A DNA stretch of 64,000 nucleotides from Polytrichum commune (GCA_950295325.1 OX485806.1:32116001-32180000); one strand, 5' to 3'. Counted from the stretch's first letter, positions 19,601-30,060 are shown. Numbers and translations are program-made. Notes: generated from the sequence alone by a model not told the origin.

Positions 19601-22427
19601 GGGCGAGGTTAATGGGGCCATTTCTGCATTTAAAATGACTCCACGAACAAGGAAATTGACCGACGCTATGCAAAAGTTTGTGACACAGAAGGCAAACCGA
19701 AGAATATGGAGGGAGATTGACCTAAGTGCTGTTCATCCTACAGCTTTGATAGGTCGAACTTGCAAAGTGTTCTGGCCTCTAGATGAAGAGTGGTACCCAG
19801 GAGTCATCCATGACTACAACCCACAAACCAAAAAGCATAGAATTGACTACCAAGATGATGAGATGGAGATGGTCTTTATTTCAAAGGAACGTGTTAAACT
19901 GAAACTTTCCCCTGAGGAGTGGGTAGATCTTGAGACGTCTACATGTGAGCAATCAAGGAAGCCAGATCCAGATGAGCTGGCTGCACTAGCAGCAGGAGTA
20001 GAAGATCATCAAGGCCAATTAGGTCATGGAGATCTTGTGTGGGCTAAAGTAAAGGGGTATCCAATGTGGCCAGCATTTGTTATGGATGAAGAACATGCAG
20101 AAGCCTGTGGCATGGAGCCTGCTAGAAAAGGTATGCTCCCACTTCAGTTTTTCGGGAGCTATGACTTTTGTAGGTTCAGTGCCAAGAAGGTGGTGGTCTT
20201 CTCCAAAGGACTGATAATGAAATTTCATAACAAGTGCAAGCGGGTGGTCTTTGAGCAAGGGCTGGAAGAAGTGGAGAGGTATTTGAAGGAATGCCAGCTT
20301 CCTGATAGCATGGTCCACCTCCTTGATGATTCTGTAGGAGATGGTGTCCATGGAGCAATTGAGAGACAGAGGCAGGAAATTGAAGAGAATTGGCCAGAAC
20401 CAGATGAGCAGGATTTCAGAGGTGAAGGTAAAAAGAGAACAGTTCGAAAGGGTGTGAAGCGTATTCTAACTTTTCCACTTCATTTAGGGGCTCTCACAAT
20501 TGTGAGCCTTGGAAAGGTTGTAAGAGACACTGAGCATTTTCACGACCAGCAGTACATTTGGCCAGAAGGCTACACAGCAGTTAGGAAGTTTACTTCAACA
20601 AGAGACCCTGACATATCTGTGGATTACAAGATGCAGGTATTGAGGAATCCATGTACACCGTCACTACCTATGTTTCGTGTTACTCCTGAAGATGAGCCTC
20701 CTATTGAGGGTCCCTCCCCATTTGCATGCTGGAAAAAGTTCTTTCAAAAACTGCGCAAGGCTCAAGAGAAATCTGGGAAGTCCTCAAGTCCTGATCTGGA
20801 CAAGCCAAAGCAGTTCAGATCTGCTGCACACATGTTTGGTTTCAGTAACCCTCGAGTCTCAAAGCTAATACAGGCACTCCCAAATGCGAGAGCATGCACA
20901 AAGTTCACCAACTGGACGGTCAAGCTTCCTGCTGAAGAGGTGGAACCTGTCCTCCCTGCAGGCTACAAACCTGTCAACATTGCATGGAAGCATTTGGATC
21001 GTTGCACTGTTTGTTACTTGGACGAAGAATATACTGACAATCTTTTGCTACAGTGTGACAAGTGCCGGATCATGGTACATATGAACTGTTATGGGGAGTT
21101 AGAGCTTCCCGATGGAGATTTATGGCTTTGTAACCTTTGTCGCAGTGAGGCCCCCAAATCTCGACCTCCTTGCTGCCTCTGCCCTGTTACAGGTGGGGTT
21201 CTGAAGAAGACTACAGATGGTCGCTGGGCTCATTTGATGTGTGCTATGTGGATTCCTGAAACATGTCTTGTAGATGTCAAGAGGATGGAGCCTGTGGATG
21301 GCATCAATGCTATCAGCAAAGAGCGCTGGAGACTTAATTGCAGTATTTGTAAAGTACCTTATGGTGCATGCATTCAATGTACCGTTAATAATTGCAGGGT
21401 AGCTTTTCATCCTCTGTGTGCTCGATCAGCTGGCCTCTGCATGGAGGTTCTAGAGGAGAAGCGGAAAGGTGATGGAGATACTGATTTGCGTTTGCTGGCA
21501 TACTGCCGAAAGCACAAGCAGCCAACTAGCAATACCTGTGAAGTTATCAACCCTCCACAAGAGGTGAAGACTGATTGCTTGTCTTACCAACCTCCCAAGA
21601 ACCCCTCTGGCTGTGCTCGAAGTGAACCCTATAATGCAGCAGCAAGAAGAGGGCGTCGAGAACCAGAGGCACTGGCTGCAGCTCTTGCCAAACGCCTGTT
21701 TGTTGAGAACCTACCACATAGAGTGACTGGTTGTCGGCAAAATCGTCCACCCAAAGAAATTGTCCCTAGAACTGGAGGAAGTTTATGGTCTTTACACTGG
21801 GAAGCCACTAAAGAAGGAGGACCCTCAGGGCCCACTACTCTTCAGACTACCAAATCTGGTGAAGTTTTATCAATGTCAGAGAAGTTCCGCAAAATGAGGT
21901 CTTCATTGAACCAGCGGCTTGTGTTTGGGAAATCAGCTATCCATGGGATGGGTGTGTTCACGAAGCAGTTTCATGATGCAAATGACATGATAATTGAATA
22001 CGCAGGTGAAGTCGTGAGACCCATCATTGCAGATATTCGGGAACGGAGGTGCTATGATTCCCTTGTTGGTGCAGGAACATACATGTTCCGCATTGATGAT
22101 GAGCGTGTTGTTGATGCAACTCATACTGGGAGTATTGCACATCTGATCAATCATTCTTGTGAACCAAATTGCTACTCAAGGACTGTGACTGCAAGTGGGG
22201 AGGATCGAATTATTATCTTTGCAAAGCGAGACATCCAAGTTGGAGAGGAACTGACTTATGATTACAGATTTATGTCGAGGGATGAGCTTCTCACCTGCTA
22301 TTGTGGGTGTACTGGCTGTCGAGGGTCAGTCAATGTATTTGATGGAGAAGGGGATCCTACCAAGCTATTTGTTCCTCTGTCTGAATTGGTCAAGCTGCCA
22401 GCTACAACCCGAGGACACACACATTAG
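16614..22427 (+). CDS. ATX1/ATX2-like trithorax histone H3K4 methyltransferase, intronless
   Basis: 1937 aa from ATG at 16614; the frame is open upstream to 16578 but only from a TTG. The context GAGGTATGG has G at -3 and +4. The family methylates lysine 4 of histone H3 and activates transcription in the nucleus. Domains in order: polyQ near residue 20-25; basic AT-hook-like KRKVGRPRK at about 281-290; DLNVLP at about 450-455; Tudor-like segment (RTCKVFWPLDEEWYPGVI) at about 1043-1098; PWWP (GDLVWAKVKGYPMWPAFV) at about 1137-1230; FYRN/FYRC at about 1291-1420; PHD (CTVC...CDKC) at 1463-1512; extended PHD at about 1517-1630; SET with INHSCEPNCYSR and ELTYDYRF at about 1767-1890; post-SET CYCGCTGCRG. 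All key SET and zinc residues look intact. Arabidopsis ATX1/ATX2 are about 1050-1080 aa and have many introns. Here the coding region has none, and about 850 extra N-terminal residues precede the conserved part. ATX1/2 subgroup assignment rests on FYRN/FYRC being present. Confidence 0.93.
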   Translation: MATDVVDSGGSDAMLLLEQQQQQDPPSVVVPMEKAPVDDGGGGDVAVSESQQDGMVVVVEKSDPKPPVNDSFPIVYKRRYTKGGEACSTDPKTPRPPSSSSILPNECKSADQAGLGKNRVMFQRKGSSAVGAGGAVQKQSTLEQFWKQPQGTTKPTLNGTLADDNNNVVEKAVQCAVVVLETDNCIANPAITESPSKRKRVEQTLPVVEQSLCLPVEPSRDVEGQSLHVEEDGGAELECVGANANEKQQGKKTRGVCKGDQNQNAEQVSEAPPAGDAVISKKRKVGRPRKDEAVKRSENVEKKVRPAKRPKLVLGADCKLEVEEGLKGVTRAGLSMVAGTEISKEPSQVEIRKIAGGHVESQERGAIPAGPSIQDASSSETQTDDDLPERIGRRQIRQQQQQNSSEATKSETATETDPDLPCMGGDKWAKQRRVEEDDEETDDGDRIPIDLNVLPELLMNSKPQRKKRAEGVQRNGIQKPKRPALKRVEIHQQLQPLNQSRKAVQPTNQIVKSLWPIRRNSDSHVARIEEKAVDPITSNSGRFVSLKHLRSPVAPSQQSTVCNGGEEARLRASSQRISDPASMVRRIKIVQPKMPRVSPGKTSQISRLTNLEPSMPVLLQSIGVDGSVEKVTPSSSEETESDVEQTNGRSKGMASRRLLMPGTQSVGGLTNGNSSKNKVCGVLHLKRPGTTGSVIDLNRSGCPPLSSRAIRDNMYPGSPGKVQDNNNASQQQWQGTPKAQDQGRKGLRALDTSEDSETESDTNVSEIPRHGVKRVFHSTQLQKPPHGGVIEQNGHRGKGSGVLKARVAGSAEGLKDTKSPSNSPLSDYVKSVASIPKKSTEPGLHVKHSESSAPTTKKHPRGAILSTMSRGTRFMRAPHARMAIAVQKKKETTRFSSSALEKNKKAKKTGKFGVHASKGAILIEEEHESINGTKDIPKAVLESSNAGLHTPLLRSPVPKEKSHHESISVATPEAGMDVKQRTKLSGGKSPGENGDMGEVNGAISAFKMTPRTRKLTDAMQKFVTQKANRRIWREIDLSAVHPTALIGRTCKVFWPLDEEWYPGVIHDYNPQTKKHRIDYQDDEMEMVFISKERVKLKLSPEEWVDLETSTCEQSRKPDPDELAALAAGVEDHQGQLGHGDLVWAKVKGYPMWPAFVMDEEHAEACGMEPARKGMLPLQFFGSYDFCRFSAKKVVVFSKGLIMKFHNKCKRVVFEQGLEEVERYLKECQLPDSMVHLLDDSVGDGVHGAIERQRQEIEENWPEPDEQDFRGEGKKRTVRKGVKRILTFPLHLGALTIVSLGKVVRDTEHFHDQQYIWPEGYTAVRKFTSTRDPDISVDYKMQVLRNPCTPSLPMFRVTPEDEPPIEGPSPFACWKKFFQKLRKAQEKSGKSSSPDLDKPKQFRSAAHMFGFSNPRVSKLIQALPNARACTKFTNWTVKLPAEEVEPVLPAGYKPVNIAWKHLDRCTVCYLDEEYTDNLLLQCDKCRIMVHMNCYGELELPDGDLWLCNLCRSEAPKSRPPCCLCPVTGGVLKKTTDGRWAHLMCAMWIPETCLVDVKRMEPVDGINAISKERWRLNCSICKVPYGACIQCTVNNCRVAFHPLCARSAGLCMEVLEEKRKGDGDTDLRLLAYCRKHKQPTSNTCEVINPPQEVKTDCLSYQPPKNPSGCARSEPYNAAARRGRREPEALAAALAKRLFVENLPHRVTGCRQNRPPKEIVPRTGGSLWSLHWEATKEGGPSGPTTLQTTKSGEVLSMSEKFRKMRSSLNQRLVFGKSAIHGMGVFTKQFHDANDMIIEYAGEVVRPIIADIRERRCYDSLVGAGTYMFRIDDERVVDATHTGSIAHLINHSCEPNCYSRTVTASGEDRIIIFAKRDIQVGEELTYDYRFMSRDELLTCYCGCTGCRGSVNVFDGEGDPTKLFVPLSELVKLPATTRGHTH

Positions 22428-23650
22428 GGTCACCTGATGCAAATGCTGTTGATCAACCCACATGGTCATTGTTGACACAAGTCCAGCTTGGCCATCCATG
22501 ATTGCATTTCCTGTTTGCCAACTGTTGTAAAGCTTCTCCCAGCGCTCAGGTTTCATTAAGATTGGTAGGTACCTTCCATTCAGAAAACGGAATTGGTTAT
22601 AGTCTTTCTGCTGGTTTTTGCAAAAATAGGTGGTCTTTTGGCTTTCATTGTCCTAGACCAGTATCGTTTCATGGTCTTTCCACACTTCTCCCTGTAAATA
22701 TACTATTCTCAGCTCAGTCTGGCTTCCGTTCACCTTCAAAACGTTTTACATTTGTCGTGCCCTGTCATTTTCCATGATGGCCAAGCATTTTTCCAACTTC
22801 AATTTAGTGTCAATGAAAAGTCTATTTATGTTGTTTCTTGATTTTCTTTCTTCCGTCCAGCCTCTACATTGAAGCCAAATTGGAATGCTGTTGTGGCATG
22901 CTTTTTAGTATCTGCAAATGTGTGGCTATTCTATGTGAGATGGACAGTTTACTAGTCCACTTTGGAATCTGGATTACATTGAGTGGCCAATTGCATTGGG
23001 TTGGTCTTGAGTGCTTGTTCTCTTAGTTTGAATGTCTTTTAGTACATAAGTTGTCAAGCCCCACTATCTTTGAAAATATTCAGTTTAACTCAATAGACAT
23101 GTGATAGTGACAGTTGTGATTAAATTCCAATTTGTGGTGCTGACTTTGTACTATTGGAAGTAAAACTTTGTGTGTGGCCGACAACCTTGTGGATGAATAA
23201 CAAGTCCTTGTGTGATAGGTGGGGTATCATATGTTGGTTAATACCATATATTGATCTATTAACTATTTCTTTTCTACTGCAGATTGGTGTCAAGCAAGGA
23301 AAAAATTCTTTCCTCAACATCCAACCACAGCCAACTTGAGCAGCAGCTTTGATAGGAAATAAATCTCTGAGAAAGAGGTGCAATTGGAGCTCCGACTCAA
23401 TACTGACGATTTCCGAATCTCAAAGCAGAGTACAAGTGTGAGATCCAGCCCCCTTCTCTGACCAGATGGGAGGGCACTTAATTGAGCCACCTGTTACTCG
23501 GTTGCTCAAATTTTGCATTTAGAGATACTGCCCCTGTGGATTCTTGGGGACATACGAATGGGGAAAGCCATTTCTTCTTTTAGAGACTTCTTTCTTTTGT
23601 GCAATAAAGGTTAGGGTAAGGCACACTGTAGACACCCACTTTAAATGATG
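22428..23650 (+). other. Probable 3' untranslated region of the ATX-like gene, possibly spliced
   Basis: No coding frame is seen. A GTAGGTACC donor-like site (near 22565) and a strong acceptor-like pyrimidine tract ending TTTTCTACTGCAG (to about 23282) could bound a 3' UTR intron. AATAAA-type words lie at about 23357 and 23603. The splice is inference from sequence only. The 91- and 87-codon frames in this stretch match nothing known. Confidence 0.35.
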
Positions 23651-24742
23651 AGGACGGAGTGATTACGTGGTTGCAATGCTGTGCTTGTAAAATATTTACC
23701 ATGTTGAATTGGTGAAAGTTCCATCAGGCATTCTTCCATATTTAAATGGCTATTATACTTGTTCAATTCTTGAAAGTCACACAACACCAAAGGCTGCTTA
23801 GGTCTCATTGTTATGCAGCCCCTTTTTTTTCTTTTCAATTCCCCCCCCCCCCACTCTAATATTCAAAATTTGACATGTACTCATTTGAGATGGTCTTTTG
23901 CGGTAGTCTGTCTGGACTAATGCTGATAGTACTGCAGTTTTACATATTGTAATCCCATTCTGGTTTATGTTGTTTTCATTGTCAACTTGGCCAGGTGGCT
24001 AAAGAGTCTGGCACTATATGGATTATCATTCATTCGTGTTGTCTCAAGATGACAAGGTATGCTATGATTAGTAGTAATTGATATTTTATACCTCTATGTG
24101 TACCATGAAACTGTAAATGCCGTATTTGACAATGGTTTCCTGCTGAAGTTAGAGGGATGATAGGTGGTGTTATGTTTCAGCCATATTTCAGCCATAACTT
24201 AAAAGGTTTCTTCTCCTATTCTAGGAATCTGATGTGGTGTTTCCTCTGTGCAGGTATCTGCTTGTATGTCTTAACCTCTTTTGCGAGTCTATTTAAACCT
24301 TCAGTTCTGTGATGTTGTAAATGACATCTGTGTATCTTATAATTTCTTTGGCAACTTTTAAGGATCAAGGACTTGACAGGCCGTCGGATACGCTGGAGGG
24401 CCAAGATGAGGCTAGGTGGGTCAATTCATTAACATGGAGTTTGATACATTAATTTAGTACATGTTACACGGAGCTGAGAACGTAAAGAAGTGGTTTGGTA
24501 ATGTATGTTTTCTTTCAGTGAACAAGAATTGAACACTGCAAAACTTGTTTAAACTTTTAAAAGTAAGAACTGTGAACCTTAAGCCAAATTTTTGCAGGGT
24601 GTTAGATCTGTTCTTCCTCTGAATACTATGTCATATTGTCTAGTCTCTGCTCAGGAGGAAATGTACAAGTAAAATCACAAATGCTGAAAGACATATGTTG
24701 TTTACTTATTTGCCAAACTGCTGTGTGTGAATGAACCACTGT
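23651..24742. other. Gene-free stretch 3' of the ATX-like gene
   Basis: No gene is recognised. It contains a homopolymer C run near 23842 and short frames without family signature. It may include alternative 3' transcript ends (for example CAG sites near 24251), but nothing decisive is visible. Confidence 0.4.
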
Positions 24743-25312
24743 GATCATGGTAAATAGTGTGGGCCACACTATTGCACTTATTTCCACACTAAAAACATTG
24801 AGGATAGCGGGTGCACACTATTCATGAATACTTGGGTTTAGGGTTTAGGGTATTATTGTATTTAACATCATCGATCCACATTGTGTAGTTCACTCCACAC
24901 AACACTAGAGATAAGTTTCCTTAAACATTTGAGAATGTAGTACTAGGGAGTCTCAAGTTTTTTTACCAATTCGACCATCAAGTTGATATCAGCGTGTCTC
25001 ACAGAGGCTACTGCACTTCACTATATGGAATTTGCTTGTTTGACACCATCTTGATGTACGTAATCCCATAAGCCTTTTGGCTTCCCCAATTTTAAAGTCA
25101 ATTTCATTTCATTGTAGGTTTCAATATTTCTATTGGATTGAGATAGTGTGCATTTGAGAGGTTTCCATCCACAGGGGAGGTGTGCATGCCAAGACAAGTG
25201 TAACTAGGGTTGCACATTATTTTCAACCGTGATGGTGTATACCGTGAGCCACACTACAGGGTTGCCTAGGGTAAGTCACAATCTACATCTGCCCACACTG
25301 TTTATCATAATT
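24743..25312. mobile_element. MITE with ATCATGGTAAATAGTGTGGGC ends
   Basis: The left end ATCATGGTAAATAGTGTGGG pairs with the complement of the right end (ATTATGATAAACAGTGTGGG), 17 of 20 matching, enclosing about 570 bp. GGTTGCCTAGGGTAAGTC at about 25260 recurs at about 43250, which suggests a related copy there. A telomere-like GGGTTTAGGGTTTAGGG at 24835-24851 lies inside. No target duplication was resolved and no coding frame is present. Confidence 0.55.
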
Positions 25313-28300
25313 AGTGTAGTTTTAGAACTCATCATATCTTAAAAGCAGGGAAAGTGTGTAATCCATAGTGCACAAATAAAGGGGCTGAAACAAGACTACT
25401 ACAGGATGAGGATCTTAAACCTAAAATTTGCTTCTCAGATTGATCATTTTTGTTGATATATTTGAATTTCATTTCAAAGATTTAGGAAAAAGGTGACCAA
25501 ATGCTTTAAACTCCTATATCAAAGATCAAAAAATGAAAATTTGCTTCAAAATTTGGGTAGAATTCTTCATTAACATGCCAGAGGGGGCAATTTCTTCCTT
25601 GTAGATCTCACTTTGTATTGCACTTTCATGTCATTAATTATTGGGCCGAAAGACCGAGCTACCTATTAGTTCTTCCACCCATGGGCCTAAAACCTAATTT
25701 CAAGTATGAGTCTTGACAAGATCCAACCAGCTGTAGACATCCCTCCCCGTGTGCAGGTTCTGTAAAACCTTTTTTCTCAGGTCAGTTCCAGGTCAGATCA
25801 AATTTTGTATACCGTCATTTCTGAAGCTTTCTCTCACGTTATGTTTTTTAGAGACTCTTCGATGAAGATGTTGGAATGGATATTGCAGATCCTCCAAATG
25901 TTCTTTCTCAAAGGCATCGTCTGAATTGTTCATATATGGTGTTAGTTTTTCAGGTTGATGATAATTGGTTGGTAATAAGGTAACTGCAGTAGAGACTACA
26001 TTTATTGCAGCTTTAATAATTACTTGCCCTAAATCCAGTTTATTGTTGGGTTTCTTTGGATATTCTATTTCAGAGAAAATGTTGCAACTGAGAGAAGTCT
26101 ATGGATAACTCAATAACTAATTATTGGTATAAAGTTTTGGTGAGAATTCGGCTGAGAACATTGATGAATTTTATATCCAACTTGCTGAACCCTTCATGCT
26201 GCACCTGGGATTGGGTTCAGCAGATTTAATGTAATATACACTGAATGTGTAGACTGGATAGAGAGAAATGAGTGAAGATTCCAGAGTCAAACACATGTAG
26301 GATCATGGATTCTCCAATTTTATAATGGTGTATTTTATAATATACGATATTATAAGCAAGTAGTATGTTGTATAGGATATTATAAGCAAGTGTTACATGT
26401 CACTTGTGATCCCGCATTTTCACAATCCAAAATCACGAACATAGGTTATTCAAGAATCACTTTATCCCATGCAAAAGGTGTGGCATGACTAGAACTATTG
26501 TGGCATAGGTTAAGGGTTCATTGAGCCTTCACATTCCATTTTCGGGCATTTCTAGCATTGGTGTTGAAAATTTCTGTCATGTAGCAAAAATGGACTTAAT
26601 TTTCCTACAATCCAACCGTACAATTGTGAACTAGACTACTACATACTCTTGTTGTGAACATTTGAGGTCAATCGGATCATATTTTCTAGGTCAGCTTGAT
26701 ATATGAACAAGGCCTTCATCCGGTGGGCATCTAGAGATAAATATGACTTTTTTTTGGTTTCATGACCATTTCAGGCATATTGGCAATTTTAGAAAGTTGA
26801 CATGTGGATGACGATTGCGCTACTCCTAAAAATTTGAGTTTTTTTGAGAAAATTTAGATGAAGAATGTCACCCTCGAAGTTGGAGGGTTACATGAAGTCA
26901 TTTTGGGAGATTTCTCATTTACTGTATGTTGGAGCAAGCTTTATCTTGCTAGTGTTTATTTTATATTATTTAATGTCCATGGGTGCATGCCAATGAACTT
27001 TGAAATTTCATACCACCCTTGTCAAGGGCAATTGAGTCCATTATCATCAACATATCTTATGATCAACCATTTGTATGTGGAAACCAACTCCATTATGGAG
27101 ATTTAAAGAAACTTCTCTTTGTTTCAAGAATATTCCATTGGTTCCAAAGTTGAAGTGCCCAAGTTGGAGCCGTTGATGAAAATCTTGTTTATTCTTTCTA
27201 CATTTTGGTTGATGGATGCATGAGCATTGAGGAACCTCAATATGTACATCTAACATACATATATGTGAAAATTTTGATTTTCTATATCTGGATATGTCTA
27301 TTTTAGAGGTGGTTAAAGTTCATTGACCGTATGATGAGTCTCTCACAATGAGCTTGAATGCTAATTTTGAAACATGTTTGACTTGGGGTGTTGCCCACAC
27401 TACTAAATGTGATTGATTTTACAAGGGCAACACCCATGGGCAAGAATATTTGCTTCCTCATTCAAGGTTTAGAGACTTTCTACAAGCTTCAAAATCACTT
27501 TGGAGTATCGTTCTCCTTCAAAATGAAGAAAAAATTGAAAGGGACTTGCACCTATCTATTTTTTAAACATAAAAGAATCTCCATGCCAAGTGAGCGGGCT
27601 CCACAATGTCTAATGTTCTTGAGAACCTGTGGGACTCTCATGAACAATAAAAGATTAAATGAGTGCCTTGATATGGCAACAATACGGTTTGAAATATTTT
27701 GCCTTACAAATTCTTTAAGAATTAAAGTATGTTCGAAATGTTTTGAGTCACATGGGTTTGAAATCCACTCTCGAAGGGTAACCTAACAAGATAATTGACA
27801 CACAAATAAGATCACTCATAGGACTCAATCTTGTCAAAATGTTATAATAGGTGTGACTAACTTAGTGGCAATTAATATGAAGATGGGTGTCAATCTTTTT
27901 GCCACCTCTACCATAATTCCACTTGAGCCTATCCCACATCAGTGCCAAAAGTTGGATCATAAAGTCATGCTTTGAAGTCTAAAGTCACGACCAAAAGGTT
28001 TGGTTATAATGCGCTTGCATTTGCATATTTACCCAAAGATGTAGTGAGAATACATCATTGGAAGAGTTGGCTTGTTGTAGATGTGAAGTGGGGTCGAGTA
28101 GCTTTTCACAATGGGAGCTCCAAGATCAAGTTGCATTGTTGGTGTGGAGTTGGAAAAGCATGAAGGTGATGTGGTAGTTGTGGAGGATAACATTGCCAAG
28201 AAGGTGACTTGAGGGGATGGAGATGGAGATTTGTCGCAACCATTTGTGCAACACCATGTGAGGTTGAGGGGGTTTGTGTTACCAGGGAGCCAGAGTGGCA
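25313..28300. other. Gene-free AT-rich stretch
   Basis: No gene is recognised. A short direct repeat (GATATTATAAGCAAGT twice) lies at 26345-26390. The open frames at 26858-27106 and 27388-27786 (82 and 132 codons) have no motif that I can assign. Confidence 0.4.
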
Positions 28301-28319
28301 TGGGGTGTTGTTTGATTAA

Positions 28320-28769
28320 ATCTGCAGCCAACACTAAGTTCCTGGTTGTGGACTTGACAGTTGAGAAATTACAAACGTGAGAATGATGGCTGGTGACAAT
28401 TGCCGAGTTGGTGCAGGCAGCGGAAGGGTTGGGGTTTATCAGGTGGTGAACCACGGGGTGCTGTTGGAGAGCATTGGGAGGGCCAATGTGCATGTCCGGC
28501 ACATGTCTGCAAAGCCTTTTGAGGAGAAGAATAAGTTGGAGGGCTCACCATGGGAGTTTTTTTTAGCGTCGTACGTGGAGGGGAGTGTGAGCTTCATGAT
28601 GCACCCGTTGTACATTGAGGCCCCTGGCATTCCGTGGATCCCGGAGATGGTATGCAAAGGTGCGTCGCAAGTGTGCCCGGAGGATGGCGAGATGGCCGAA
28701 GAGCTAAGGTGCACACCAGTCTCAACTTTGATGAATTATGCGGTCTTCAATGTTTGGGTCCCCTATTGA
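28320..28769 (+). pseudogene. Broken 2-oxoglutarate/Fe(II)-dependent oxygenase N-terminal exon
   Basis: Reading across frames gives LVVDLT, then ELVQAAEG, then a frame change, then VYQVVNHGVLLESI, then PFEEKNKLEG. This is the typical N-terminal (DIOX_N) region of plant 2-ODD enzymes such as gibberellin, flavonoid or ACC oxidase relatives (IPVIDL...A.E.WGFFQVVNHGV...F..P.EEK). A stop codon (about 28379) and a +1 frame change within the GF-Y/FQVVNHG motif break it. The C-terminal catalytic half with the HxD...H and RxS residues is absent. The subfamily cannot be told. Confidence 0.7.
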
Positions 28770-29176
28770 CACTTGGTGGCAACCTTTTATTCTCAAACAT
28801 CTTAGTGTTATAGTGACTAACGTACTTGGGAGTCGGTTGTTTCCTACTTCCTACACACAACTATTTACATGTGGGTGTAAGTTCACATGTAACTAGGACC
28901 TCCTCCCAAACCTCACACAATTGAATGAACTAATGCCCAATAGGATTTTTTTTTTGTGTGTTTTTTGGTCCCCACCTCCACTAGCTTTTGGTGCCCATGT
29001 CTATATTGAAACTCGAATCCTTAGCACCGGAGCAGACCATGCCATAAATACTTAATTCATAGAAACTAAACAAGGGATCCATGTCATTGGAAAATCACAA
29101 TTGCTTAAAGGTAGAGAGTGCTTACACACCCTTTGGCTGACTTAGCCTATCTTTGGAGCCCACATGGATTAAGGTA
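28770..29176. other. Gene-free spacer
   Basis: AT-rich sequence between the oxygenase relic and the GGGGTGGC MITE. Nothing is recognised. Confidence 0.4.
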
Positions 29177-29556
29177 GGGGTGGCAATTTCTGTGCGGGTC
29201 CTAAAGTCGACCCCTATGTCGGAAGCACCTTTTAAGGTGCTTTTACCTGGGTTTACAAAAACACCTATCAAGGTGTTTTTACCGTTCACAGCGCTGTCAA
29301 CGGTCGGTTTAATGCTGCTAGCGGTCGGTTTTAGAAATCCACCCTGAGGATATACCACATACCCTATGTGCGAGTGTTGGTCACTCTACAAGGTTTCCTT
29401 TAAAAATTTGTAGGAAATCATAAACATGCCAGAAATTTTTGATTTTTTCATAGTTGCTCTTGCACCAGCTTTGCGGAGCGCTCAAAATTTATAAAAAAAA
29501 ATAGTTTCAGCATCCCACCTAGGCACATCTGAAATTTGGACGGAAATAGCCACCCC
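29177..29556. mobile_element. MITE with GGGGTGGC ends
   Basis: The left end GGGGTGGCAATTTCTGT and the complement of the right end GGGGTGGCTATTTCCGT match at 15 of 17 positions, enclosing 380 bp. The interior has its own short repeats (AAGGTGCTTTTACC and AAGGTGTTTTTACC). No exact target duplication was found. The two opposite-strand frames inside (29122-29358) are palindromic shadows, not genes. Confidence 0.6.
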
Positions 29557-29574
29557 TGTCTTAATGGTATGCAT

Positions 29575-29694
29575 GTTTGGTAGAGTGCCTTAAATCCAAG
29601 GTTGGATCTCATAGGAACCCCAAGGTTAAGCTGCTCGAGGCCAAAATAGTACTTGGGTGGGTGACCTTCCTAGCACTTGATTTCGGTGCACCCT
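29575..29694 (+). pseudogene. 5S rRNA-like sequence (pseudogene or 5S-derived mobile element)
   Basis: From 29614 to 29694 the sequence follows plant 5S rRNA: GGATCTCATAGGAACCCCAA, then GGTTAAGCTGCTCGAGG, then AGTAGTAC-like AATAGTACTTGGGTGGGTGACC, then CACTTGATTTCGGTGCACCCT. These align to the GGATCCCATCAGAACTCCGA..., internal control region and 3' terminal helix of 5S. The first 40 nt are poorly conserved and several helix positions are altered, so a functional gene is unlikely. 5S-derived promoters are known in Cassandra retrotransposon LTRs and some SINEs. No paired LTR is visible here. Confidence 0.7.
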
Positions 29695-29839
29695 ACCACC
29701 TATGATCCACCCAATCATATTGGGGGTATCCGGGTGACCCAGAGATTTTCAACTAACCATGTGGAAACCTAGTGGCTTGATGTTGAGGGAGATAGGTGCT
29801 AGCCAACTTGTTTGTTTCAAGGTGTTCACCTTTGAAAGG

Positions 29840-30060
29840 AGGCAGTTGTCATTGAGGGCTCCTCTAATGCTTGTAGGGCATGTTTGGGATTACAAGTAGA
29901 TTTAGACCAACTCAAAAAATGAAGCAACACCATAGTTCACGCCGGTGGCAACATCAGAGTCGTCTTTCTTACTTACTTATGCATGTTTGGTTGGCAAATT
30001 GGCTTGGACATAGTCCCGGGGGTGGGCTCTTCATTGGAAACCTAAATGATGTGCGTGGGT
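29840..30060. repeat. Dispersed repeat, copy related to 12400-12600
   Basis: Shared blocks are GAAAGGAGGCA, CTCTAATGCTTGTAGGGCATGTTT-like text and AATGAAGCAACA..ATAGTTCAC..GGTGGCAACATCAGAG followed by CGTCTTTCTT. The class is unknown. It follows the 5S-like sequence directly, so the two could be parts of one element, but the copy near 12500 has no 5S-like part. Confidence 0.5.

Noticed and set aside
24835-24851. Telomere-like GGGTTTAGGGTTTAGGG as an interstitial telomere
   Set aside because: It has only about two and a half units and lies inside a MITE, so it is too short to indicate a chromosome fusion or telomere.
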